Source of the DNA: Pseudomonadales bacterium
Lineage (GTDB): Bacteria; Pseudomonadota; Gammaproteobacteria; Pseudomonadales; Azotimanducaceae
NCBI GenBank assembly: GCA_024234635.1
Contig: JACKNX010000008.1
Span: forward strand, 62,001-126,000
Direction of reading: 5' to 3'
Length of the DNA stretch: 64,000 nucleotides
Shown: piece after piece, positions 35,136 to 43,980 of the stretch
How the letters are laid out: every line of letters starts with the position of its first letter
Numbering within the stretch: the stretch's first letter is position 1
Notes under the pieces: generated by a model
Databases searched by the model: none
The model's input: only the letters and a program-made list of their open reading frames with translations
Told to the model about the DNA's origin: nothing
Translations under genes and position numbers: made by a program

Positions 35136-35251
35136 GCTCTGACCTGAATCGACAGGCAGATGCACGGTGGTCGCGGCCCGGGAGTCCGGAGACCGGCTGC
35201 ACATTGCCTCCCAACGCCGCCCGGGATCTGGCGGAACCGCGGAATATCAGT

Positions 35252-37240
35252 ATGCAACCCGTCCCTGTTAACAGGTGCCCGCGCACCTCGCTCGCTTTCC
35301 TGTCTTTCGTTTCGAGCCTTTTCCTTTCGACCCTGTTGCCAGTTCCCGGTGTTTTCGCCGCCGGCCGATCCACCGGCGCGCTGGCCGAAGAAATTGTGGT
35401 TACCGCCCGCCGTCAGGCGCAACCGGCCCACGAAGTCGGTAGCGCCATCTCGGTATTTACCCGCGACGACATCATCACGCGTGGCGCGCGCTTCGTACCG
35501 GAACTGCTGCGTGAGGTGCCCGGCACGGCGGTAAACCGCACCGCCGGCATCGGCGGGCTCACGCAGGTGCGGTTGCGCGGCAGCGAGGCCAACCACACCC
35601 TGGTGCTGATCGATGGCATCGAGGTGAACGACCCCGCGTTCGGGTCGGAATTCAATTTCGCGCCGCTCGCCACCGGCGCGGCGGATCGCATCGAAGTCCT
35701 GCGGGGACCGCAGAGCGCCCTGTACGGCAGCGACGCCATCGGCGGGGTCATTGCGGTACGCAGTCCGCGCCCCGCGCCGGGTGAGCATCTGCTCCACCTG
35801 GACGCCGCCGCGGGCACCCGCGGCACCGCCGCGCTACAGGCTTCCGGCGGTGTGGCCACCAGCAGACTCGCTGCCTGGGTGAGCCTGGACCGTTACCGTA
35901 CGGCGGGCATCAGTGCCTCTCCGCTCGGCGGCGAAAAGGATGGCTTCAACACCACGACGACACATGCCAGTGCCTGGTGGCAGCCCGTCGATACGGTGAG
36001 CGCCCATGTCGTTCTCAGGCAGACCGAAGGTCGCAGCGAGGAAGACAGCCAGGACTTCGACTTTCCCGTTACGTCCCTGCAGGGACTGGTGGTCGACAGC
36101 GCCAACGTAACGGACGCGCGCCACCGCTACGCACTGGGTGAGGTGAAGGGCGATTTCCTGGATGGCGCCTGGCAGCCGCGCCTCGCCTGGTCGCTGACGG
36201 ACACCGCCAACCGGTTTCTCGATGCCGGCCTGCAAACGGCGGCGTCCGGCGGTGAACGCAACAGGCTGGAAGCAGACAATACCTTCCATCTCGACACACC
36301 CGCACTACGCCACGACCTTACAGTGGGCGTACAGCGCGAATGGCTTGCGTTCCACAATCGCTCCACTGATCTGCCGGACGCAAACCAGGACCGGAAGGAT
36401 CGCCAGTCAAGTCTCATCGCCGAATATGGCCTTGCCATCCTGGACACCGTATGGACATCGGTGGCTTACCGGCGGGACAACAACCACCGCTTCGACGACG
36501 CCACCACCGTGCGCGCCACCGCCGCGTGGCGGGTTACGAGCAACGTGCGTGTGCACGCCAGTTACGGCGAAGGCGTGGTCAACCCCGGATTCTTCGAGCT
36601 CTACGGCTTCCTGCCGGACAGTTTCAGCGGCAATCCCGAGCTGAAACCGGAACGCTCGAACGGCGCGGACGTTGGTGTCGAACTGTCGCTTCTGGAAAAC
36701 CGACTGCGTCTGGACACGACCGTCTTTCGCGCCAGGCTGCACGACGAAATCGTTACCCGCTTCGACCTGGCATCTTTTACGTTTACCCCGGAAAACCTCA
36801 ACGGCAGCAGCGCGCGGGAAGGCGTGGAGCTGTCGCTCACCGCCAGCATCAGCGCCAACACCACGCTGACGGGGTCCTATACCCGACTGGACGCCAGGGA
36901 TCAGGAGGGTCTGCGGGAAACCCGCCGCCCCGGGAATACGGCAAGCCTCGACTTAAACCGGCGCTTCGGCCAGGGACGGGGCAATCTGAACCTCGGCATC
37001 GTCCACAACGGTCGCCAGAAGGATCTGGAATTCATCTTCGCGACACCGGAGGACCGCGTGGCGCTGGACGGCTACACGCTGGTCAACATCGCCGTTTCCT
37101 ACAACTTCACGCCCGTGCTCAGCGGCTATCTGCGCGCGGAAAACCTGCTGGACACCCGCTATCACGAGTTGTTCGGCTATCGCTCGCCGGGACGTTCGCT
37201 GACCATCGGCGTGCGCTATCAGCCAGCGGGTCGGGAATGA
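35252..37240 (+). CDS. btuB: TonB-dependent cobalamin receptor, BtuB-like
   Basis: About 662 residues. A signal peptide (TSLAFLSFVSSLFLSTLLPVPGVFA) is followed by a TonB box (EEIVVTARR) and a plug domain (VPELLREVPGTAVNRT...GGLTQVRLRGSEANHTLVLIDGIEVND, IEVLRGPQSALYGSDAIGGVIAV). A beta-barrel of about 22 strands fills the rest and ends in IGVRYQPAGRE. The cobalamin riboswitch directly upstream supports the substrate. ATG 35252 was chosen because it sits just before the signal peptide; a longer frame starts at 35204. It acts in the outer membrane with the TonB-ExbBD system, not found in the window, and converges on an SDR gene 7 bp away. Confidence 0.93.
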   Translation: MQPVPVNRCPRTSLAFLSFVSSLFLSTLLPVPGVFAAGRSTGALAEEIVVTARRQAQPAHEVGSAISVFTRDDIITRGARFVPELLREVPGTAVNRTAGIGGLTQVRLRGSEANHTLVLIDGIEVNDPAFGSEFNFAPLATGAADRIEVLRGPQSALYGSDAIGGVIAVRSPRPAPGEHLLHLDAAAGTRGTAALQASGGVATSRLAAWVSLDRYRTAGISASPLGGEKDGFNTTTTHASAWWQPVDTVSAHVVLRQTEGRSEEDSQDFDFPVTSLQGLVVDSANVTDARHRYALGEVKGDFLDGAWQPRLAWSLTDTANRFLDAGLQTAASGGERNRLEADNTFHLDTPALRHDLTVGVQREWLAFHNRSTDLPDANQDRKDRQSSLIAEYGLAILDTVWTSVAYRRDNNHRFDDATTVRATAAWRVTSNVRVHASYGEGVVNPGFFELYGFLPDSFSGNPELKPERSNGADVGVELSLLENRLRLDTTVFRARLHDEIVTRFDLASFTFTPENLNGSSAREGVELSLTASISANTTLTGSYTRLDARDQEGLRETRRPGNTASLDLNRRFGQGRGNLNLGIVHNGRQKDLEFIFATPEDRVALDGYTLVNIAVSYNFTPVLSGYLRAENLLDTRYHELFGYRSPGRSLTIGVRYQPAGRE

Positions 37241-37247
37241 AATGGTG

Positions 37248-38117
37248 CTACCAGCGCCGCAGTTCCGGTGCGGCGCCCGTGCTGCCTTTTGTCACGCCAC
37301 TGACACGGGAGTTGCGCCCCGAGGTTTTGGGAAATTTTTTCGACAACTCGGGGCCCGCCGCGGTGATGCCGCCATCAACGATCAGATGCTCACCCGTGAC
37401 GAAACGGGCGTCCTCACTGGCGAGAAACAGCGCGGCACCGGCAATGTGTTCGCCGACGCCGGTTTCCGGCCAGGGCTGCGCCTGACGATAACGCTCGCGC
37501 GCGATCTCCGGTCTGCCGCCATCCGCCAATGGCGTGAGGATGAAGCCGGGGCAGATTGCGTTGACGCGAATGTGGTCCGGCGCCAGCTCAACCGCGGCGG
37601 ATTTGGTCAGACTGATCACCGCGGCCTTGGCCGCGGAGTAGATCATGGGACCGGCATCGCCCGAGAGACCGGCAATGGATGCGGTATTGATGATGGCGCC
37701 GCCACTTCCCTGCGCGCGTAGCCGTCGCGCCGCATGCTTGATGCCGAGGAACACGCTCTTGGCCAGCACATCCATGGTGTAGTCCCACGCCTCGGTGGTG
37801 GTTTCGGTCACCGGCCCGATGGCGCCGCCGACGCCCGCATTGCTGAAAAGGATATCCAGGCGGCCGAAACGCCGTATCGCGAGGTCCAGCATCGCCTCGA
37901 TATCCGCTTCCTTCGCCACGTCCGTGCGAATGAAACTCACCCGTTCGCCGAATCCCGACTCGTTGGCTTCGCCAACCGTGGCGGTGCCGGTGTCGCCGTT
38001 GTAGTCCGCCACCACGACACAAGCGCCCTCCGCCAGGAACCGCAGTACCGTTGCCTTGCCCATGCCGCTGGCGCCACCGGTGATGACCGCAACCTTGCCT
38101 TCCAGTCTTCCAGCCAT
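37248..38117 (-). CDS. Short-chain dehydrogenase/reductase (classical SDR)
   Basis: About 289 residues. TGGASGMGK (residues 11-19) is the NAD(P)-binding glycine motif, NAG the stabilising motif (near 86), and SAAK with Tyr at YSAAKAAV (near 158-165) the catalytic Tyr-x-x-x-Lys. An unusually long tail of about 40 residues follows the normal C-terminal DGG. The acidic residue VADYNGD after strand 2 favours NAD over NADP. The start ATG 38117 was chosen because GAGGGG lies about 10 nt upstream. Substrate is unassigned. It is convergent with the receptor gene. Confidence 0.88.
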   Translation of the reverse strand: MAGRLEGKVAVITGGASGMGKATVLRFLAEGACVVVADYNGDTGTATVGEANESGFGERVSFIRTDVAKEADIEAMLDLAIRRFGRLDILFSNAGVGGAIGPVTETTTEAWDYTMDVLAKSVFLGIKHAARRLRAQGSGGAIINTASIAGLSGDAGPMIYSAAKAAVISLTKSAAVELAPDHIRVNAICPGFILTPLADGGRPEIARERYRQAQPWPETGVGEHIAGAALFLASEDARFVTGEHLIVDGGITAAGPELSKKFPKTSGRNSRVSGVTKGSTGAAPELRRW

Positions 38118-38140
38118 CTTCTCGCCCCTCATTGAAATGG

Positions 38141-38782
38141 TCAGTCCCCACCCGATGCCTGCGCGCGCGGCGACCCGTTGTCGCACACAAACCGATCGCG
38201 CAGATTGGCCAGCATTCCCCCCACCGTCGCCGCGGCGCGCCGATTGACGATGAAGGCCGGACCGCCACCGGGATCGACCCAGAGCCGCAGGCGGACATCC
38301 ACCTGACCGTCGCGGCTTTCGAACCACCACTCACCGTCCACGTCGCGCATCCGGAACAGGTTGCCCGGTGGCGGCGCTTCTTCCGGAAGCCCTTTCATGG
38401 TCACGGTGGCCGTCGTGCCGTGCAGGCTGACGGTGAGGTCATACACCATGTCCCGGTTACGGTAGGGCCAGGGCGCATCCGTCACGACGTGATAGACCAC
38501 TCCGTCCGGCTTGTCGCGCAGGCGCTCGGCGGACAGGGTCTGCGGCACCCAGTCGGCAAGCTGGTCCGGATCGGAAACAAACAGCAGTACGTCGGTCAAC
38601 GTGCCACAGAGCGTCACCGCACCCATGTGTTCCTCGTATTTGGAGTCGCGGTGCCGCGACTCGACCACCACACCATGCTCCTCATGACCGCCATGCCATC
38701 CGTCCGGGTCATCTGCAGCCGCCGCGGCGGCGAGGAACATCAGGACAGGGAGGATTCCGTCAGTCCAGCGCTTCAATCTCAT
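38141..38782 (-). CDS. START-domain (SRPBCC) protein, secreted
   Basis: About 213 residues. A signal peptide (ILPVLMFLAAAAAADD) precedes a START-like fold with the conserved VSDPDQLADWVPQTL and HVVTDAPWPYRNRDMVYDLTV segments, common in bacterial START-domain lipid-binding proteins. Here it would bind a hydrophobic ligand in the periplasm or outside. The gene overlaps the upstream YIP1-family gene by 23 bp, so they are co-expressed. No catalytic residues are evident. The ligand cannot be deduced. Confidence 0.78.
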   Translation of the reverse strand: MRLKRWTDGILPVLMFLAAAAAADDPDGWHGGHEEHGVVVESRHRDSKYEEHMGAVTLCGTLTDVLLFVSDPDQLADWVPQTLSAERLRDKPDGVVYHVVTDAPWPYRNRDMVYDLTVSLHGTTATVTMKGLPEEAPPPGNLFRMRDVDGEWWFESRDGQVDVRLRLWVDPGGGPAFIVNRRAAATVGGMLANLRDRFVCDNGSPRAQASGGD

Positions 38783-39824
38783 CCTGATACTTCATGAACA
38801 GCGCATAGTTGTGCGCCACGGCGTCGTTGATGTCCTGCTGCACGCGCGCGGTCTCCAGCGCGCTCTTCACCCACTGGTGCTCGGCCCAGTTGCCGCCGGA
38901 CGTCTTGACCACTTCCGCCTCCGCCGTGCCGACACGCGACATGTCGCTGATGCCGCCGAAGATGTCGCTGATGGACGCATCGTCCTTTTCGCCCATGCCC
39001 TCATATTTTGATGTCAGGCGTTCGCGAAGTTCTTTCGTCTTGCGCATGTTGCGGATGTAGGTCTGCACCTGGTCGTCGCTGAGCATGCCGTCGTCAGGGG
39101 GTGAGTAGCGGTCCTTCTCCGCCTCCTCCATGACCTTGCCGGCGCGCTCCAACCCACCCAGAAAACCGCCAGCGCCCGCTGAGCCGGAATCCGTGGCGCT
39201 GAGCGAACCTGCGTCATCCGCCGAGCCGGAGAAGACCTTGTCGCTCACCACCGCACCAGCGAAAAACGTGCCGATGATCATGGAGAAGACCAGACCGGCG
39301 ACGAGCAGCGTCACGCAGGACAAGGCAAAGTGTTTGGTGCGTGATTCTTCCGGAACGCCCAGAAATACCGGGATGAACTGATAAGCGAGGACCAGCATGT
39401 AGATGCTGGCCGCCAGTGACAGCAACCAGCCGATCCACGGCAGCGCGCCAAGCACGGTCCCCAATGCACCCGGCACGATCGCCAGACCAACCACGGCGTA
39501 GGCATGATCGAAGTTTTTCTGTCCACCGAACGTGCCGGCAAAAAAATCGAACACGAAGGCGACCACAAACGTCCAGCCCAGCGCGAACGCCATGGCAACG
39601 ATGCCACCAACGATGCTGTGCTCGCCGAATCCAACGCTGCCGCCCAGTATCGTGGCAAGGATGATTGCCACCAGATAAGAGGCCACGTACAGCGGCAGCG
39701 GCAGCACCATGAACGTCTGCATGTGGGGCGCCGCCGTCGCCTTGTAGTCGGCGGCTGCCTGATCCGGCGACTGGATGACCGCGGTGGCCCAGCGGATGGT
39801 GGCGTTGATGTCCAGCATGCTCAT
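38760..39824 (-). CDS. YIP1-family integral membrane protein
   Basis: About 354 residues. Five membrane segments in the N-terminal 180 residues (MVLPLPLYVASYLVAIILATIL, IVAMAFALGWTFVVAFVFDFFAG, VVGLAIVPGALGTVLGALPWIGWLL, then VLAYQFIPVFLGV and LVAGLVFSMIIGTFFAG) fit the Yip1 domain. A soluble C-terminal half rich in Glu, Lys and Asp (about 215-354) with helical and Asp/Ser-rich stretches follows and appears to be an extra coiled domain. Bacterial Yip1 proteins are uncharacterised. It overlaps the START-domain gene, suggesting a shared lipid-related role, which is only an inference. Confidence 0.8.
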   Translation of the reverse strand: MSMLDINATIRWATAVIQSPDQAAADYKATAAPHMQTFMVLPLPLYVASYLVAIILATILGGSVGFGEHSIVGGIVAMAFALGWTFVVAFVFDFFAGTFGGQKNFDHAYAVVGLAIVPGALGTVLGALPWIGWLLSLAASIYMLVLAYQFIPVFLGVPEESRTKHFALSCVTLLVAGLVFSMIIGTFFAGAVVSDKVFSGSADDAGSLSATDSGSAGAGGFLGGLERAGKVMEEAEKDRYSPPDDGMLSDDQVQTYIRNMRKTKELRERLTSKYEGMGEKDDASISDIFGGISDMSRVGTAEAEVVKTSGGNWAEHQWVKSALETARVQQDINDAVAHNYALFMKYQDEIEALD

Positions 39825-40012
39825 TTCCCTCCTGGTGTGACGGGAGCCACCCTGCAGCAGCGTCCCGCGGGAAGGACCGGCCTGTCACCTTGCCATGCGA
39901 TGACGCAGCCGGCCCGACCGGCGCGTGGGCGGCGGCTCTCGGGCAGCATCAGAGGGCAAACGATAACGCCTTTCCCACGGCATCGCGATACGAATCGGCG
40001 GCGGTCCGGCAA

Positions 40013-42415
40013 TCAACTCCCGAGCCGATAGCGCAGCTTCACCACGACAGTGTCGACCAGCGGGTCGTCCCACGCATCCTGGAACACATCCGTGAAGTCC
40101 TCGTCCCGCAGCAGCGCCGCACGGTCCGCCTGACGGGTGTAAACGATGAACAGATCGGACAGCGGTGCAATCTCCCAGCGATAGCGAAGCTGCATGGTGT
40201 ACTGCGCTACGGAAAAATCGTAGCTGGAGCGGAAACCAGGCCCGACCGGCTTGCCGATGACTTCCAGCCGGCCGTGCTCCCCAGGTACCTGGTAGAACGC
40301 TTTTTCGCGTGCGCGCACGCCAACGTACTGCAGCGAAAATCGCAGTTGCTGACGGGCGCTGATGAAATAGTCGACGGCCAGGCCAGGTTGCCACTGGGTG
40401 GCGTCGAAGGTGGCCATCAGCCGGTCGTCCTGGTGCAGCAGCCAGCCATTGCGGTCCTCGAAGTGCGCGCTCAACGTCACACCGAAACGGTCACTCGGTC
40501 GCCAGCCCACCGAAGCATCCGCGGTCCAGGACATGCCACCCAGGTTTTCTTCCCTGAATCCCGCTCCGGAAGTGAAGTACCAGGTGCGTGTGGTGTCCGA
40601 CTCCCACAACAGGGATCCTTCGACATGGGAGTCGATGCGGAAGATGCCGTTGCCGAAACTGTTGACGTCATCGTAGAACGACGGTTGCCAGCCCAGCCGC
40701 GCGGTCACCGACGACAGGTCGTTAAGCGCCAACCGGTCCGAGAAAAACAGGGCCGCCCCCGTGAACAGCGACTCGGAAACCTTGCGCTGATAAAAACCAC
40801 GCACATCGAACTGGTTCTCGCGTGCGAAGCCGAGGCCTGACGACGTCCACGTGAAGGAATTGCGCAGGCGCACCATGTCATTACGCTGCAGAAAACCGAG
40901 GTCGTTCACGTCTATGTTGCTGTCGAAGATCTCGAAGCCGGCACGATAGAACACGCCCTGCCGCAGCAGTACCTCGGCATCGATGAAACCGCCATGTCCG
41001 CGCTGCTCGCCTTCAAGGTCGGAGCCCATGTACTGGGCATCCAGTTTCAGGGCGCCGTCCGCCGACAGGTAGTGACCATCGACGCCCGTGGTGAAGGCAT
41101 CGCGGGAATCGTTCAGTACCGCGGTGGTCATCACGCCAACGGCCCGGTAAGCGCCGGCGTCCGTATTCTCGTACAGCAGCCTCGCGACACCGTAATCGTT
41201 ACCGCTGACATGTTCGTTGCGCCGCACGCCATTCACCGTATAGTGCAGCTTGATATCGTCTTCCAGAGCGCTGAGCAGGCCATAGCGGAACTGCCCGACC
41301 TGACCGGTGACATTGAATGCACCGAGCAGATCCGTGGGCTCAACCTCCTCCCGTTGCGGCAGCGTCACACCGTCGGGCAGCGCCGGAAGCCTGGGGCTGC
41401 CGCCAATGCGCCGCGTATTCAGCAGCGTATAGGGCGCGCCCTTGTTGCCGACGCCGCGATCGCGCGTATCGGCACGCGGCGAGGTGACATAGACCTCCTG
41501 ACCTTCCAGGAAGAACAGGCGTTTCTCCGGAAAGAACACTTCCAGCGCGGACAGATTGATCACCACTTCGTCCGACTCCACGTTGCCGAAATCGGGATTG
41601 ATCGTGCCATTGAGCTGGAAGTTGGTGGACGGTCGCCAGAACAGGTCCACCCCCGCCCGGTAGCGCATGTCGTCTTCGGCGCGGTCCTGCGTGATGGCGG
41701 CAAACGGATAGATGTTGTACTGCTGCCGGGGGGCAACTCCCCGCATTTCCACGGCCTGCAGCACGGACATGAATTTCTGCCGCGTGGGCGGCAGCGTCGG
41801 CCATCCCCAGCGTTCGTCGAGATACGCCACCTTGCGCGATACGTACAGACCCATGTGCCGGATATCGCCCGCGTGCGGCATGGACACCGCGCTCCAGGGA
41901 ATGAACATCTCCGCGGACCAGCCGGTTTCCGTGGTCTGACTGCGCCCACGCCATGGCCCGTCCCAGTCATTGGAATACTTGCGCTCCGGCAGCACGGTGC
42001 CATCCATGAGTGAGTCACCCAGGTTGATGCCGAACCAGTAGCCGTAGCGGCCATCACCCGACGTGTCCACCGTTACACTGAGCGAATCACGGTTCAGCGT
42101 GAAACCATCGCGGCCCGACAGCCGCGCCACCAGTGTGTCAAGCGGCTGATCCATGCGTGCGCCGATGTACAAGCCGCGCTTGTCATACGCCAGATACAGC
42201 CGGGTTGCGTGCCGGCCCGGGGCGAGCGTATCCGGTTCCAGCGTGACAAAGTTTTCAACCGGCTTGATGGTCGCCCACACCGGTTCGTTCAGATACCCGT
42301 CGATGACGATGGCCGCGTCATCGATGCGTACCAGCGGCAGGGGCGCATCCTGTGCCTGCACCGCCTGCACCAGCGTCAAGGCCGCAAGTATCGCGCGGAA
42401 GCAGCGCCAGCCCAT
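40013..42415 (-). CDS. DUF5916-type secreted protein, carbohydrate-binding plus outer-membrane barrel
   Basis: About 800 residues. A signal peptide (FRAILAALTLVQAVQAQDA) is followed by a CBM9-like domain (residues about 35-215, beginning PLVRIDDAAIVIDGYLNEPVW). A long C-terminal part with alternating aromatic strands resembles an outer-membrane beta-barrel, with FNLNGTINPDFGNVESDEVVINLSALEVFFPEKRLFFLEGQEVY-type signatures of DUF5916 in the middle. The function is unknown, although the combination suggests binding or uptake of an extracellular polymer. A start at 42415 is used because AGGGAG precedes it; an upstream frame adds 50 residues. Confidence 0.85.
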   Translation of the reverse strand: MGWRCFRAILAALTLVQAVQAQDAPLPLVRIDDAAIVIDGYLNEPVWATIKPVENFVTLEPDTLAPGRHATRLYLAYDKRGLYIGARMDQPLDTLVARLSGRDGFTLNRDSLSVTVDTSGDGRYGYWFGINLGDSLMDGTVLPERKYSNDWDGPWRGRSQTTETGWSAEMFIPWSAVSMPHAGDIRHMGLYVSRKVAYLDERWGWPTLPPTRQKFMSVLQAVEMRGVAPRQQYNIYPFAAITQDRAEDDMRYRAGVDLFWRPSTNFQLNGTINPDFGNVESDEVVINLSALEVFFPEKRLFFLEGQEVYVTSPRADTRDRGVGNKGAPYTLLNTRRIGGSPRLPALPDGVTLPQREEVEPTDLLGAFNVTGQVGQFRYGLLSALEDDIKLHYTVNGVRRNEHVSGNDYGVARLLYENTDAGAYRAVGVMTTAVLNDSRDAFTTGVDGHYLSADGALKLDAQYMGSDLEGEQRGHGGFIDAEVLLRQGVFYRAGFEIFDSNIDVNDLGFLQRNDMVRLRNSFTWTSSGLGFARENQFDVRGFYQRKVSESLFTGAALFFSDRLALNDLSSVTARLGWQPSFYDDVNSFGNGIFRIDSHVEGSLLWESDTTRTWYFTSGAGFREENLGGMSWTADASVGWRPSDRFGVTLSAHFEDRNGWLLHQDDRLMATFDATQWQPGLAVDYFISARQQLRFSLQYVGVRAREKAFYQVPGEHGRLEVIGKPVGPGFRSSYDFSVAQYTMQLRYRWEIAPLSDLFIVYTRQADRAALLRDEDFTDVFQDAWDDPLVDTVVVKLRYRLGS

Positions 42416-42465
42416 GTCCGTTGTCTCCCTGGAAAAAACGCGAAACTTTATCACGCCATCCAGTT

Positions 42466-43941
42466 TCAGTCGGATCGCGTGGCAGCGACCACACCCGACA
42501 TCTCGGGGCGCCGCCGATCCAGGCCCCATACCACGGCCACCATCAGCAGCCCGGACAGCGGACACCAGAAAAAATACGCAACCGACTGTGATGACAACCA
42601 GGCGACAACGGAGCAGGCCACCACGAAACCGGCCAGAAACGACGGAAACCGGCCGAGACCGAAGCGGGCCAGCACAATCGTGCCGAAGATCGGCCCATAC
42701 ACGTAGTTCGGTAGTTTGAAGGTCAGATCCAGCAGACCCTCGGCCGTAAAGCGGCTGAAGAACAGCGCGGTGGCGAGGAACACCAGGCTCCAGAACGCCA
42801 GGCTCAGGCGGGAGGCGAGCAGGTAGGCGCGCTCGGTGGCATGCGGCACCAGGCGTTCATAGACATGATGCACCGTTACGTCCGCCGCTTCCGCCAGTGC
42901 GGAGTCCTGCGTGGAAATGGCCGCGGCAAAGATCGCGGCAATGAACAACCCGGAAACGCCCGGCGGCAGATCGTGCACGATGAAAATCGGAAAGATACGG
43001 TCAGGCTCGCGCGCCACGTCCGCCAGCGTCTCGGCATCCAACGGATGCGCCATGTAGTACACGGCCAGCGCCAGGCCGACACCGAGGATGACGAGATGCA
43101 TCACGTAAAATACGGCTGACCAGTTGTATGCCCGCCGGGCGTCCGCGGCGGACCGACAGGCTCGCACGCGCTGCCAGGTAGCCTGCGTCGCGCCTGTGGC
43201 CAGCGACAGGCCGATGGAGCCCAGCACGCCGGCCCAGATCGAGTAACGTCGCGTGGGATCCGTGGAAAAGTCGAACAGCACCAGCTTGCCCTGGGCATCC
43301 AGCCAGCGCCAGGCGTCCATTGGCGGAGTGTCCAGGCGCAGACTGACGAAGAGCAGCGCAAACAGCGCCCCGAGCCCCATGAACACGAACAGCACAAAAT
43401 CCGTCCAGATCACCGTGCGCACGCCTGCCAGCGCGCTCCACAGCAGACTCAACAGGACAATGAACACGCCGCAGGCCGGTAATCCCCAGGCGGTGATCAC
43501 GTCAAGGACCAGGCTGGCGGTCAGCAGCTTGATGCCGCTGTTGATGACATTCAGCACCAGGCCGAGCCACATGGAAAACTCACCGGTGCGCATGTCCATG
43601 CGCGCGCCGATGTATTCGTAGGCGGTACGCACACCGCGGCTTTCGTAATAGGGCCGCGCAAGCAGTGCGGCGATGAACAGTTTGCCCAGCGCCAGCCCCA
43701 GAACGACCTGGGCGTACGTCAGATTGCCCCCGTCCCGGAATACCGCCGCCGGCACGGAAACGAAGGTCACGGAACTCACCAGCGTGGCAATGATGCTGGC
43801 GGACACCGCCCACCAGGGCAGCGTACCACCAGCCGAGAAGAAACCGCTGCGATCGCGGATGTTGCCGCCCAGCCAGTGGCCCAGCCAGGTGGTTCCCGCC
43901 ATCACCGCAAGCACGATGGCGCCGTCCAGCAGATGGCTCAC
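42466..43941 (-). CDS. Sodium:solute symporter (SSS family)
   Basis: About 491 residues with about 13 hydrophobic helices. The helix-breaking RSGFFSAGGTLPWWAVSASIIATLVSSVTFVSVPAAVFRDGG region (residues 33-73) and the late IFAAAISTQDSALAEAADVTVHHVYERL (near 355-382) carry the Na-site residues of SSS transporters. The family imports organic acids, amino acids, sugars or proline. It lies upstream of DUF5916 and downstream of the monooxygenase on the same strand. The substrate is not evident. Confidence 0.9.
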   Translation of the reverse strand: MSHLLDGAIVLAVMAGTTWLGHWLGGNIRDRSGFFSAGGTLPWWAVSASIIATLVSSVTFVSVPAAVFRDGGNLTYAQVVLGLALGKLFIAALLARPYYESRGVRTAYEYIGARMDMRTGEFSMWLGLVLNVINSGIKLLTASLVLDVITAWGLPACGVFIVLLSLLWSALAGVRTVIWTDFVLFVFMGLGALFALLFVSLRLDTPPMDAWRWLDAQGKLVLFDFSTDPTRRYSIWAGVLGSIGLSLATGATQATWQRVRACRSAADARRAYNWSAVFYVMHLVILGVGLALAVYYMAHPLDAETLADVAREPDRIFPIFIVHDLPPGVSGLFIAAIFAAAISTQDSALAEAADVTVHHVYERLVPHATERAYLLASRLSLAFWSLVFLATALFFSRFTAEGLLDLTFKLPNYVYGPIFGTIVLARFGLGRFPSFLAGFVVACSVVAWLSSQSVAYFFWCPLSGLLMVAVVWGLDRRRPEMSGVVAATRSD

Positions 43942-43980
43942 CCGAGACCTCCGGTAGCGCCCGTTTATCGCGGGATGGAA

